A stretch of 64,000 nucleotides of DNA from Caulobacterales bacterium (GTDB taxonomy: Bacteria > Pseudomonadota > Alphaproteobacteria > Caulobacterales > Aquidulcibacteraceae). Under the pieces are notes generated by a model, which did not search any database, was not told the origin of the DNA, and saw only the letters and a program-made list of their open reading frames with translations. The position numbers and the translations under genes were made by a program. The stretch covers positions 35,907-99,906 of the forward strand of contig JAFLCU010000014.1 of assembly GCA_017303355.1 (NCBI GenBank), read 5' to 3'. Each line of letters starts with the position of its first letter. Position 1 is the first letter of the stretch. Shown piece after piece: positions 1 to 9,079 of the stretch.

Positions 1-291
1 AGCGCGGGAATAGGATTGCGCGACGCGCACCACATTCACCACGCCGGCCACGAAGCCCAGCCCGATGCCGATCACCAAACCCCATGGCTGGGAGTTCAGA
101 AAATAATCCGCCCCGTAGCCGAGCAACCCGCCGACAATAATCGCCGCGCCAAACTCTCCGCCGTACCGAAGGCCCAGCGCGGCTGGGCTCATGGCGGGCG
201 GGGTGTTCTGAGGGCCCGTTTCGCCTCGCGCCGCATCGACGCGGCGGCGTAGGTTGGAAAGGGCGTCCTCCGGCGGTTTTCTGTCAGCCAT
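1..291 (-). CDS. atpI: ATP synthase protein I (AtpI), 3' end beyond window
   Basis: The minus strand from the ATG at 291-289 is open to the window edge and gives 97 residues. A charged N-terminus (MADRKPPEDALSNLRRRVDA) is followed by two hydrophobic segments, around residues 49-65 and 72-90, with a GGLLGYGADYFL stretch and a G-rich second helix. This is the AtpI pattern, a small inner-membrane protein thought to help c-ring assembly or Mg2+ supply for the F1Fo ATP synthase; the atp genes would be expected further left. The stop codon is not in the window. It is transcribed in the same direction as smc but separated by a 339 bp gap carrying a repeat. Identification rests on motif and hydropathy recognition and is fairly secure. 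Confidence 0.85.
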   Translation of the reverse strand, partial: MADRKPPEDALSNLRRRVDAARGETGPQNTPPAMSPAALGLRYGGEFGAAIIVGGLLGYGADYFLNSQPWGLVIGIGLGFVAGVVNVVRVAQSYSRA

Positions 292-630
292 TGAACGGTC
301 GATGCACGAGTATGGGCGACTCTTTCAAGCCCCCTTATTCGCGCGCGCGGAAACTAGCAGGGGCGATTACCGGGTCAAGGAAGCCGGGTGCGACATATGG
401 TGTGGCGCAAAACCCCCTCTCCCCACCGGCCGCTTGGCGGCCGGCGAATGCAGAATTGGCGGGATCGCAAAGCGATCCCGAGGCGGAGAGGGGCAGGGGG
501 TGAGGGGCGTTCAGCTAGCGCTGATTCAACAAGATCGGCCCGAAAAACCCACAAACACCGCACGTCGGAACGCCCCTCACCCCGCCGCTTCGCGGCGACC
601 CTCTCCGCAAGGGAGAGGGTTCTTTTTCGA
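292..630. other. Intergenic region atpI-smc
   Basis: This gap holds the presumed atpI leader (292-412) and one copy of palindromic repeat family I (413-619). Short plus-strand reading frames here are arginine- and proline-rich products of the repeat and have no credible start. On the plus strand the last hairpin (599-619) is followed by TTCTTTTT, so it could terminate plus-strand transcripts; it is not followed by a T-run on the smc strand. Confidence 0.5.
413..619. repeat. Palindromic repeat family I, copy A
   Basis: This is a 207 bp mosaic of hairpins: CCGGCCGC/GCGGCCGG at 426-444, GGGATCGC/GCGATCCC at 461-479 and CCCTCTCC/GGGAGAGG at 599-619. A perfect 16 bp inverted repeat (497-512 against 568-583, GGGGTGAGGGGCGTTC) encloses a variable 55 bp centre. 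The same end structure (C-rich hairpin, then GCAGGGGGTGAGGGGCG and its mirror image) recurs at 12815, 14654, 15946, 26320 and 32540. Confidence 0.8.
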
Positions 631-3600
631 TCATTCCGCCGCCAGCGCCTGGGCGCGGCCGAGATCGACGCTTACCAGCTGGCTCATGCCCTGTTCCGGC
701 ATCGTCACGCCGTAGAGGCGGTCCATCCGCGACATCGTCACCGGGTTGTGGGTGATGGCGATGAAGCGGGTGGTGGTGAGGCGCTTCATTTCTTCCAGCA
801 TGCGGCAGAAGCGGTCGACATTGGCGTCGTCCAAGGGCGCATCGACTTCGTCCAGCACGCAGAGCGGGGCCGGATTGGCCAGGAACACGGCGAAGATGAG
901 GGCCGTGGCCGTCAGCGCCTGTTCGCCGCCAGAGAGCAGGTTGAGGTTGGTGAGCCGCTTGCCGGGCGGCTGGGCGAAGATTTCGAGGCCGGCTTCGAGC
1001 GGATCTTCGCTTTCGGTGAGCTTGAGCGCGGCTTGGCCGCCTTCGAACAAGGTGGCGAAGAGTTGGGCGAAATGGGCGTCGACCTGCTCGAACGCCTTCA
1101 TCAGTCGTTCGCGGCCTTCATTGTTGAGCGTGGTGATGGCGCGGCGGAGCTTTGTGACGGCCTGAACCACGTCGTCCTTTTCGCGCGTCAGCGTGTCGAT
1201 GCGCTCTTGGGCTTCGGCCAGTTCTTCGTCGGCGCGCAGGTTCACGGGGCCGGCGGCGTCGCGTTCGGCCTTGAGGCGGTCGAAGCGCTTTTCGATTTCC
1301 TGGATTGAGGCTGTGCCCAGTGGGCCGGTGATGAGCGGGCCGGCGGCTGAGGCAAGGTCTTCCGGCGCTTTGCCGGTTTGCTCGCGCGCGAGGGTGACGA
1401 TGTCTTCGACGCGCGCGGCGGCGGCGCTGGCGTGCGCTTCGGCGCCGGCACGACGTTCGCGGGCGGCGGCGTGAGCTTGTTCTTGGGCTTTGGCGTGTTC
1501 GCCGGCTTGGCGCGCGGCGGTTTCGGCTTCGGCGACATGATCGCTGGCTTGTTGACGGCGCGCTTCGGCGGCGCCGGCTTCTTCCATCAGCGCTTCGAGC
1601 TTGGCGCGCGCTTCGACCGGTGCGGCTTTGGCTTTGTCGCGGCGGATTTCGATCGCATCGAGTTCGGCAGCGATTGAAGCGAGGCGCTTTTCGCTATCGG
1701 CGATGCGTGCGCGCCATTGCGTGGTCTCCGCGTTGACGGCGGTGCGGCGGCTGTCGCGCTGAGCTTTGTCGCGGACGAGCGCTTGCGCTTCAGCGCTGGC
1801 TTCGGCCGCGGCGCGGCGGGCTGCATCGACGGCGGCGCGGGCTTGGGTAAGCGCTGTATCATCCGCTTGGGCGGGCGCGTCTTTTGTGGCGGCTTCAGCT
1901 TCGTTGAAAGCTGTGCGCGCTTCGTTGAGTTCGGCGCTGAGCGTTTGCGCTTGCGCTCGCAAATCCGCGCCGCGCTCGCTCATGCGCGTGCGTTCGGCTT
2001 CCAAGCGTTCGACATCGCGTGTGGCGTCGGCTTCAGCGGCGGCGCGTTTGGGGGCTTCGCCGCGCAGCGCGCGCGCTCTGGAATCGAGCGCTTGGCGCTC
2101 GGCTTTCGCGGCTTCCCAGGCGGCTTTGGCTTTCGCGAGCTTGTCTTCGGCGCTCTTCAGTTCTTTGCGCGCGGCGGCGAGGCGGTTTTTGTGTTCGAGT
2201 TTCGCGGCGGCCGGTTGTGGCGCGTCGGCGCGGCGGACGAGACCGTCCCAGCGCCATAGATCGCCTTCGACCGAGACGAGGCGCGAGCCTGGCGTCAGTT
2301 GCTTTGCGAGCTTCGCGCCGTCTTTCGCATCGACCACGCCGATCAGTGATAGGCGCGCGGCGAGCGCGGGCGGGGCTTTGACGAAGCGTGCGAGCGATTG
2401 CGCGGCCGGCGGCAGGTTCGGTGTCGGCGCATTGGCGCCGCCCCAATGCGCTGGCGCCTCGGCGTGCGTGGAGACATCTAGATCGTCGCCGAGCGCTGCG
2501 GCCAGCGCGCGTTCGTAGCCGGGCTCGACGTCGATCGAGGCGAGCACGGGTGGGAATTTCGCGTTATCGGGCGGGGCGAGCTTATCTAGCGCGCGGACTT
2601 CGGCTTCGAGTTCGCGCAGCGCGCTTTCGGCGGGGCGGTAGGCTGCCCAGGCGGCTTCGTCGGCGCTCTCGGCTTTTTTCAGCGCGGCTTCAGATTTGGT
2701 GAGTTCGGTGCGGAGCTTGGCGTGCTCTGCGTGCGCGGTTTCGGCTTTGGTTTTCGCGTTTGTGATGCGCGCGTCGATGTCGGCGGTGGCGGGGAGCGCT
2801 GCGATCTGGGCGTCGAGCGCGCGTTTGCGCTCTTCGGCGCGCTGCGCGCGGGTGCGGGCGGAATTGGCGGCGTCGGCCAAAGCTTGCGTGCGGGCGCGCT
2901 TGGCGGCGGCTTCCGACGCGATGGCTTCGAGTTTGGCCTCGGCTTCAGCGCGCGCTTTCGCGGTGGCGGCTTCGGCATCCTGCGCGCGCTTCAAGATCGC
3001 TTGCGCTTCCGCGCCGTCGCCGGAGCCGAGCACGGCCGCTTCGGTTTCGAGGCGGGCGAGCGATTGCGCGGAATCTGCTTTGAGCGCCTCGAGGCGTTCG
3101 GCTTCGCCGCGTGCGCGGTTTGCATCGTCGTCGCAGCGCGTGATCACGGCATCTGCTTCGGCGACATCGCGTTCGAGGCCGACGCGCACGCCTTCGAGGC
3201 GGCGCAGCACGGCGGCGGCGATGGCCTCTTCTTCGCGTAGTGGCGCGAGCGCGTCGCGGGCTGCTTCGGCGGCGCGTTCGGCGGCGCTGGCGTCAGCGGC
3301 GGCTTGCGCCACGGCGCGTTCGGCGTCGCGGAGGAAACCTTGCGCCTCTGCGTGGCGTTCGCGCGCTTCGCTCCAGCGACGATGCAGTAGCAGCGCTTCG
3401 GTTTCGCGCAGCGTTTGCGCAAGGCCTTTATAGCGTTCGGCTTGGCGCGCTTGTTTCTTCAGGCTCGCGGCTTGCGCTTCGATTTCGCCGAGCACTTCGT
3501 CGAGGCGCGTAAGATTGGTCTCGGCGGCTTTGAGCTTCAGGTCAGCTTCGTGGCGGCGCGCGTGAAGGCCGGCGATGCCGGCGGCGTCCTCAAGGATGCG

Positions 3601-4083
3601 GCGGCGATTTTGCGGCTTGGCGCCGATCAATTCGCTGATCTGGCCTTGGCGCACGAGCGCGGGCGAGTTCGCGCCTGTGGCGGCGTCGGCGAAGAGCAAC
3701 TGCACGTCCTTGGCGCGCACCTCCTTGCCGTTGATGCGATAGATCGAGCCCAAGCCTCGGCGAATGCGCCGCGAGACTTCGAGCGTGTCTTCCTTATGAA
3801 ATGGCGCCGGTGCGCGACCGCGTGCGTTTGAAAGCACGAGCGTAACCTCGGCGAATTCGCGCGCGGGCCGGCCAGCGCTGCCGGCGAAGATCACGTCCTC
3901 CATGTCGGAGGCGCGCATGGATTTGGCGCTGGTGGCGCCCATCACCCAGCGCACGGCCTCCAACAGATTGGATTTGCCGCAGCCGTTGGGGCCGACAACG
4001 CCCGTCAGCCCGTTCTCGATCGGCGCGCGTGCGGGATCGACGAAGCTTTTGAAGCCGTGGAGGCGCAGCTCGGTGATCTGCAC
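631..4083 (-). CDS. smc: Chromosome segregation protein SMC
   Basis: An 1150-residue structural-maintenance-of-chromosomes ATPase that compacts and segregates the chromosome with ScpA/ScpB. Walker A GPNGCGKSN is at residues 31-39. Two long Ala/Glu/Lys/Arg-rich coiled-coil arms flank a hinge at roughly residues 510-640 (starting near FPPVLASIDVEPGYERAL). The ABC signature LSGGEQ is at 1050-1055 and Walker B LCVLDE at 1074-1079. Length matches alphaproteobacterial SMC (about 1150). The start is a GTG at 4083-4081, giving the standard MQITELRLHGFKSF N-terminus. It lies 21 bp downstream of the DsbA-like gene on the same strand, a common alphaproteobacterial arrangement. The very high alanine content and GC create many spurious ORFs on the plus strand. 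Confidence 0.98.
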   Translation of the reverse strand: MQITELRLHGFKSFVDPARAPIENGLTGVVGPNGCGKSNLLEAVRWVMGATSAKSMRASDMEDVIFAGSAGRPAREFAEVTLVLSNARGRAPAPFHKEDTLEVSRRIRRGLGSIYRINGKEVRAKDVQLLFADAATGANSPALVRQGQISELIGAKPQNRRRILEDAAGIAGLHARRHEADLKLKAAETNLTRLDEVLGEIEAQAASLKKQARQAERYKGLAQTLRETEALLLHRRWSEARERHAEAQGFLRDAERAVAQAAADASAAERAAEAARDALAPLREEEAIAAAVLRRLEGVRVGLERDVAEADAVITRCDDDANRARGEAERLEALKADSAQSLARLETEAAVLGSGDGAEAQAILKRAQDAEAATAKARAEAEAKLEAIASEAAAKRARTQALADAANSARTRAQRAEERKRALDAQIAALPATADIDARITNAKTKAETAHAEHAKLRTELTKSEAALKKAESADEAAWAAYRPAESALRELEAEVRALDKLAPPDNAKFPPVLASIDVEPGYERALAAALGDDLDVSTHAEAPAHWGGANAPTPNLPPAAQSLARFVKAPPALAARLSLIGVVDAKDGAKLAKQLTPGSRLVSVEGDLWRWDGLVRRADAPQPAAAKLEHKNRLAAARKELKSAEDKLAKAKAAWEAAKAERQALDSRARALRGEAPKRAAAEADATRDVERLEAERTRMSERGADLRAQAQTLSAELNEARTAFNEAEAATKDAPAQADDTALTQARAAVDAARRAAAEASAEAQALVRDKAQRDSRRTAVNAETTQWRARIADSEKRLASIAAELDAIEIRRDKAKAAPVEARAKLEALMEEAGAAEARRQQASDHVAEAETAARQAGEHAKAQEQAHAAARERRAGAEAHASAAAARVEDIVTLAREQTGKAPEDLASAAGPLITGPLGTASIQEIEKRFDRLKAERDAAGPVNLRADEELAEAQERIDTLTREKDDVVQAVTKLRRAITTLNNEGRERLMKAFEQVDAHFAQLFATLFEGGQAALKLTESEDPLEAGLEIFAQPPGKRLTNLNLLSGGEQALTATALIFAVFLANPAPLCVLDEVDAPLDDANVDRFCRMLEEMKRLTTTRFIAITHNPVTMSRMDRLYGVTMPEQGMSQLVSVDLGRAQALAAE

Positions 4084-4104
4084 GTGGCCGCGCGCCCTTA
4101 CGCC

Positions 4105-4752
4105 TTAGCCGGCCAGTTCGGCATCGAGAATGCGCGACAGACCTTCCCAGGTCGCGACGCTCGGATCCTCGATCTTTTGGCCGTTGATGATGATGGTCGG
4201 CGTGCCCGTGACGTTGAACGCCTCGGCGCCCTCCATGATGCGGCGCGCGCGTTCGCCGCCGGCTTCATCCGAGATGCATTGTACGACTTGTTCTTCCGAG
4301 AGGCCGGCCGCGGCGCCGATCTCAACGAACTTGCGGCGAATGCCCTCCATGCTGCCGGTCGCGAAGATGGCGCGTTGTTGGCGGAAGAGTTCGCCGAGGC
4401 GCGTGAAATATTGCTCGTTCGACGCGCCGCCGCAGCGCGCGAGCTGGAAGCCGGCGACAGCGACCGGCGCCGGCGCTGTCGGGAATTCGCGGAACACGAA
4501 GCGCACCTTGCCGGTGTCGATATAGGTGGTCTTCAATTGCTCCCACACGGTTTCGTGGAATTCGGCGCAGTGCGAGCAGGTCGACGATGCGTATTCGATC
4601 ATCGTCACCGGCGCGTTCTCCGCGCCTAGCACGACATCGTCAGCGCCAATTGCCGTGCCGCCGCCGCCGCCTCCGTTGCAAGCGGCGAGCGTGCCCGAAA
4701 GGGCGAGGGCGCTCGCGCCCAAGAGCAAAGAACGGCGGCCGAGTACGATCAT
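4105..4752 (-). CDS. DsbA-family thiol-disulfide protein, lipoprotein-type signal
   Basis: A 215-residue DsbA/DsbG-type thioredoxin-fold protein (Thioredoxin_4 group) expected in the periplasm. I chose the ATG at 4752 because it follows GGAGG with a 7-base spacer and starts directly with a signal sequence (MIVLGRRSLLLGASALALSG). A lipobox LAAC places the modified cysteine at residue 25, followed by a Gly-rich linker. The redox motif is CSHC (59-62), and TGTPT near the C-terminus supplies the cis-proline. It sits immediately upstream of smc on the same strand. Family members donate or shuffle disulfides; the partner cannot be told from sequence. Confidence 0.9.
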   Translation of the reverse strand: MIVLGRRSLLLGASALALSGTLAACNGGGGGGTAIGADDVVLGAENAPVTMIEYASSTCSHCAEFHETVWEQLKTTYIDTGKVRFVFREFPTAPAPVAVAGFQLARCGGASNEQYFTRLGELFRQQRAIFATGSMEGIRRKFVEIGAAAGLSEEQVVQCISDEAGGERARRIMEGAEAFNVTGTPTIIINGQKIEDPSVATWEGLSRILDAELAG

Positions 4753-4808
4753 TCGAGAACCTCCAGATTTGGCCGGAGGCATAGAGTCTTTTGCCGGCGA
4801 GGGAAACC

Positions 4809-5384
4809 TCAGCCCTGCTTGACCGCGCGCCCAAGCCGCATCAGCGCCGATTTCAGGCCGGCGTCGCCCACCGGGTCAAGCGCTTGCGCCAAGGCGGTTT
4901 CCTCGGCGGCTGAAAGCGGGCGCTTCACGGGCGTAATGTTGGCTGTGCGCGGCGCGGCGGAGCGCTGTTCGAGCCGGATCGATTTCACTTTAACGCCCGC
5001 GAGCTTCAGCCGCTCGATCAGAAGCGGGGTCTGTTGCTGCAGGAAGGGCGCGAGCGCACCGGGAACCTGAAGCGTCAGCACGCCATTGGCGAGCCGCTCC
5101 GGCGTGGCTCGCGCGAAGCTCGATCCCGCCAAATCGGCCCAATGCCGCTTCAATTCGTTGATGCCCATGCCGGTCTGCTTCAAGAGCGGCTTCACCAAAG
5201 CGGTGATGGACTTGCCGGCGCTGGGCGCGCCAGGAATGCTGGCTTTGCCGCGCGATGCGGCGAGCGTCTGGGCGGCGCGTGCTTCGGCCTTCGCCTTATC
5301 GGCGGCGGGCGACAGGAACGGCTCCTGGGCCGGGCGGAAGCGGTCGCGCAGGGACATGGATTGTTGAGCGAATCGTAAAGCCAT
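4809..5384 (-). CDS. DUF721 / DciA-like protein
   Basis: 191 residues from the ATG at 5384. The central part (about 65-155) has the DUF721 pattern: a short helical start with LVKPLLKQTGMGINELKRHWADLAG, then the LTLQVPGALAPFLQQQTPLLIERL core. DUF721 includes DciA, which loads the replicative helicase DnaB in bacteria lacking DnaC. Its position, divergent from mutY and next to the DsbA-like gene and smc, is the usual alphaproteobacterial neighbourhood. The start is uncertain: neither this ATG nor the one nine codons downstream has a good Shine-Dalgarno. The C-terminus ends in a basic tail (GRAVKQG). Confidence 0.8.
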   Translation of the reverse strand: MALRFAQQSMSLRDRFRPAQEPFLSPAADKAKAEARAAQTLAASRGKASIPGAPSAGKSITALVKPLLKQTGMGINELKRHWADLAGSSFARATPERLANGVLTLQVPGALAPFLQQQTPLLIERLKLAGVKVKSIRLEQRSAAPRTANITPVKRPLSAAEETALAQALDPVGDAGLKSALMRLGRAVKQG

Positions 5385-5406
5385 GAACAAAGGGTAAAGA
5401 CGCTCG

Positions 5407-6468
5407 ATGCCCGCGCTTGCTCGCCAACGCCTACCGCCTGTGGATAAGGCTTCCGCGACTCGGGATAAGTTGCGGAAATCGTTGCTAAAATGGTACGACT
5501 CGAACGGTCGCGACCTGCCTTGGAGGCTGCGCCAGGGCCGCGCGGATCCGTACCGGGTCTGGCTCTCCGAGATCATGCTGCAGCAAACCACGGTCGCCGC
5601 CGTCGGGCCGTTTTTCGCGAAATTTCTGAGCCTTTGGCCTGATGTCGAGTCGCTGGCGCGGGCGCCGCGCGATCAGGTGCTCGAGGCCTGGGCCGGCCTT
5701 GGCTATTATTCCCGAGCGCGAAACCTGCACGCCGCCGCGCAGGCCCTGGCTGAGCACGGCTTCCCACCCGATGAGGCGGGCTGGCGTGGCTTGCCGGGCG
5801 TTGGGCCTTACACAGCCGCCGCCATTGCCGCGATCGCCTATGGCGAGGCGACCAATGTCGTGGACGGCAATGTCGAGCGCGTGATGGCGCGGCTCTATGC
5901 GGTCGAGGCGCCGTTGCCGGGGGCGAAAGCTGAATTGAGGGCGCTGGCGGGCGGGCTTGTGACCGAGGATCGGCCCGGCGACTGGGCGCAGGCTTTGATG
6001 GATTTGGGCGCCACGATCTGCACGCCGAAATCGCCCAAGTGCGGCGCGTGTCCGTGGATGAAGGCGTGCGCGGCGTACGCGAGCGGCGCGGCGGAGACGT
6101 ATCCGCGCCGTGCGGCGAAGGCTGAACGGCCGGAGCGGTTCGGCGTGGCGTTTCGCGCCGAGCGCGACGGCGCCATCTGGCTCGTGCGCCGGCCGGACAA
6201 AGGCTTGCTCGGCGGCATGGCGGCGTTGCCGACAACGGAATGGCGCAGCGAGGCTTGGACGCGTGCGGAAGCTTTGAAACATGCGCCGGCGAAGGCGAAA
6301 TGGCGCGAGGCGGGCGCGGTGCGCCACGTGTTCACGCACTTTGCGCTGACGCTTGATGTTTATGTCGCTGACGCCGCGCCTGTGGGCGAAGGCTGGTGGG
6401 GCGATGAGCGAGCGCTGCCAACAGTGTTCAAAAAGGCCGCATTGCTGAAGGGAGAGCGCGATGAGTGA
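5407..6468 (+). CDS. mutY: A/G-specific adenine glycosylase MutY
   Basis: A 353-residue DNA glycosylase that removes adenine mispaired with 8-oxoguanine in the GO repair pathway. The helix-hairpin-helix/GPD region is seen in EIMLQQTTVAAV, WAGLGYYSRARNL and LPGVGPYTAAAIAAIAYG, with the catalytic Asp in VVDGNVERV. The [4Fe-4S] ligands are C205, C212, C215 and C221 (C-x6-C-x2-C-x5-C). The C-terminal third is the NUDIX-like 8-oxoG recognition domain. Length is typical. It overlaps the next gene by 8 bp, so the two are probably cotranscribed, and it diverges from the dciA-like gene. Confidence 0.97.
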   Translation: MPALARQRLPPVDKASATRDKLRKSLLKWYDSNGRDLPWRLRQGRADPYRVWLSEIMLQQTTVAAVGPFFAKFLSLWPDVESLARAPRDQVLEAWAGLGYYSRARNLHAAAQALAEHGFPPDEAGWRGLPGVGPYTAAAIAAIAYGEATNVVDGNVERVMARLYAVEAPLPGAKAELRALAGGLVTEDRPGDWAQALMDLGATICTPKSPKCGACPWMKACAAYASGAAETYPRRAAKAERPERFGVAFRAERDGAIWLVRRPDKGLLGGMAALPTTEWRSEAWTRAEALKHAPAKAKWREAGAVRHVFTHFALTLDVYVADAAPVGEGWWGDERALPTVFKKAALLKGERDE

Positions 6469-6925
6469 AACGTTCGAAGGCGGATGCTCGTGCGGGGCGG
6501 TACGCTATCGCCTGACATCGCGGCCGATGTTCACGAATTGCCACGATCGCCAGAAGCAAACCGGCGGCGCGTTCGCCATCAACGCGATGATCGAAACCGC
6601 GCGGATTGAAATACGCGCCGGCGAGCCTGCGGTGATCGAGATGCCGAGCCCGAGCGGACGCGGGCACGAGATTCATCGTTGTCCAAAATGCGAGGTGGCG
6701 TTGTGGAGTAATTATGGGCGGCGCGCCTGGATGCGTTTCGTGCGCGTCGCGACGCTTGATGCACCGCACGCGATAAAGCCCGACGCGCATATCTTCACGC
6801 GCAGCCGCGTGCCTTGGGTGACGCTGCCTGAAGATACGCCAGCGTTCGAAGTTTATTACGACACGGCGAAGCAATGGTCGCCCGAGAGTCTGGCGCGATT
6901 GGCGGCGGCAAGCGGCAAAACCTGA
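6461..6925 (+). CDS. GFA/Mss4-fold protein (degenerate zinc site)
   Basis: 154 residues of the glutathione-dependent formaldehyde-activating (GFA) family. Recognised parts are the N-terminal GGCSCGAVRY, a TGGAFA turn after the second cysteine cluster, HRCPKCEVALWSNYG and the C-terminal LPEDTPAFEVYYD. In most family members the second cluster reads CHCxxCQ; here it is NCHDRQKQ, so two cysteines expected near the first zinc are absent. The fold is therefore likely but the catalytic function doubtful. It overlaps mutY by 8 bp and is followed by a strong hairpin at 6934. Confidence 0.8.
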   Translation: MSETFEGGCSCGAVRYRLTSRPMFTNCHDRQKQTGGAFAINAMIETARIEIRAGEPAVIEMPSPSGRGHEIHRCPKCEVALWSNYGRRAWMRFVRVATLDAPHAIKPDAHIFTRSRVPWVTLPEDTPAFEVYYDTAKQWSPESLARLAAASGKT

Positions 6926-6933
6926 ACAAGCGA

Positions 6934-6963
6934 GGGACGCGGAGGGGAGCTGCTCCGCGTCCC
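6934..6963. terminator. Hairpin after GFA gene
   Basis: A perfect 11 bp stem, GGGACGCGGAG at 6934-6944 and CTCCGCGTCCC at 6953-6963, lies 8 bp after the stop codon. The downstream bases (TGCTTTGTTG) are only moderately T-rich. It is a plausible transcription end for the mutY operon. A second perfect 11 bp stem (GATCGCGGCGC, 6973-6983 with 6992-7002) follows directly. Confidence 0.5.
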
Positions 6964-7105
6964 TGCTTTGTTGATCGCGGCGCTTGGCTCGGCGCCGCGA
7001 TCCGCTCCGACCGGTGCGCTCAGGAAGGAGAAAGCGCGGCGGGCGTTCAGTGGGGTCGTTATAGCGCGGCTATGCGACGGCGGCTGTGACCGCGGGCACG
7101 GCGCG

Positions 7106-7169
7106 TATGGAATGCCGGCGTCTCGCCGGCCGACTCTGGCGCATGCCGGCGAGACGCCGGCATTCCATA
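7106..7169. repeat. Palindromic repeat family II, copy 1
   Basis: Perfect 25 bp inverted arms at 7106-7130 and 7145-7169 (core GGAATGCCGGCGTCTCGCC) surround a 14-base spacer. It ends one base before the crp-like stop codon. The same design (arms of 25-26 bp, 14-base spacer of related sequence) recurs at 36032-36097, and a shorter variant lies at 29115-29165. Confidence 0.8.
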
Positions 7170-7170
7170 T

Positions 7171-7860
7171 TTAAGTCGCCCTTGATTCCTGGATCAGTGT
7201 TTTGAGCTTGTCGCGCGCGAGCAATTTGATGCCGGCGCGGCCCATATTGATCCAGCCTTCATCGGCCCATTCGTGGAGCTTGCGGTTCACCTTCTCGCGG
7301 CTGGCGCCGATGCGGCGGGCGAGTTCGGTTTGCGTGAGCGTGATCGAGGCGCCGTCGCCGGCTTCCTCAAGCAGACGTTGCGCGAGGCGGCCGCCGAGAT
7401 CGAGCGTGTGCGCGTCTTCCAGTGCGGCGTCGGCGTGCCGCAAACGTTTGCTCAATTCGGCGATGAGCTTGAGCAGCGCCTTCGGCTCGGATTCAAGCGC
7501 GGCGATCGCCTGATCGCGGCCGATACGCAGCAGGCGCGATTTGCGGATGGCGGCGATATCCGCTGAGCGCACGCCGCCGTCGAGTACGGCCATCTCGCCG
7601 ATCAGCGCATGCGGCTTGAGTGCTGCGATGCGCACATCCTTGCCGGCCTCGGTCGAGGTGCGGACTTCGACTTCGCCTTCGAGCAGCACGTAGAGCGCAT
7701 CGCCCTTGTCGCCCTTGGCGAACAATAGCTTGCCGGCTTCCACGCTGATCGGCGCGCCTTGTTTGACGAGCTTGGCGCGCGTCGCCTCGGAGAGGGCGGC
7801 CATGAGTTCCGCCTTCGCCAGCGCCGCCTCGACGCCATGGAGATCAAGTTTTTCGGCCAT
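7171..7860 (-). CDS. Crp/Fnr-family transcription regulator
   Basis: A 229-residue cyclic-nucleotide-binding-domain regulator. Residues about 20-130 form the cNMP beta-roll (GKLLFAKGDKGDALYVLLEGEVEV, HALIGEMAVLDGGVRSADI). The C-terminal winged helix carries TQTELARRIGASREKVNRKL, the recognition helix pattern of Crp-type proteins. There is no N-terminal cysteine cluster, so it is not an oxygen-sensing Fnr. The ligand is not determinable from this sequence alone. It lies 48 bp downstream of ccrM on the same strand, possibly read through from it. A CRP-like site is present in this window at 63156-63171. Confidence 0.92.
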   Translation of the reverse strand: MAEKLDLHGVEAALAKAELMAALSEATRAKLVKQGAPISVEAGKLLFAKGDKGDALYVLLEGEVEVRTSTEAGKDVRIAALKPHALIGEMAVLDGGVRSADIAAIRKSRLLRIGRDQAIAALESEPKALLKLIAELSKRLRHADAALEDAHTLDLGGRLAQRLLEEAGDGASITLTQTELARRIGASREKVNRKLHEWADEGWINMGRAGIKLLARDKLKTLIQESRAT

Positions 7861-7908
7861 CGGCGCGGAAGATTGCCGCCACGCGCGGCGGCGTCAACGA
7901 AATGCGCT

Positions 7909-9055
<1,147 letters not shown>

Positions 9056-9065
9056 CGCGTCGCCG

Positions 9066-9073
9066 TTAACCAT
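9066..9073 (+). promoter_or_regulatory. CtrA half-site TTAACCAT upstream of ccrM
   Basis: The 8-mer TTAACCAT matches the CtrA half-site used in alphaproteobacterial regulon surveys. It lies 66 bp upstream of the ccrM start, beside the GANTC cluster. In Caulobacter, CtrA activates ccrM. It overlaps the 3' flank of the upstream membrane-protein gene. Confidence 0.5.
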
Positions 9074-9079
9074 GCTTTC

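Noticed and set aside
746..3831. Many long plus-strand ORFs opposite smc
   Set aside because: They are arginine- and alanine-rich mirror frames of a high-GC, Ala-rich coiled-coil gene; the minus-strand frame has full SMC motifs.
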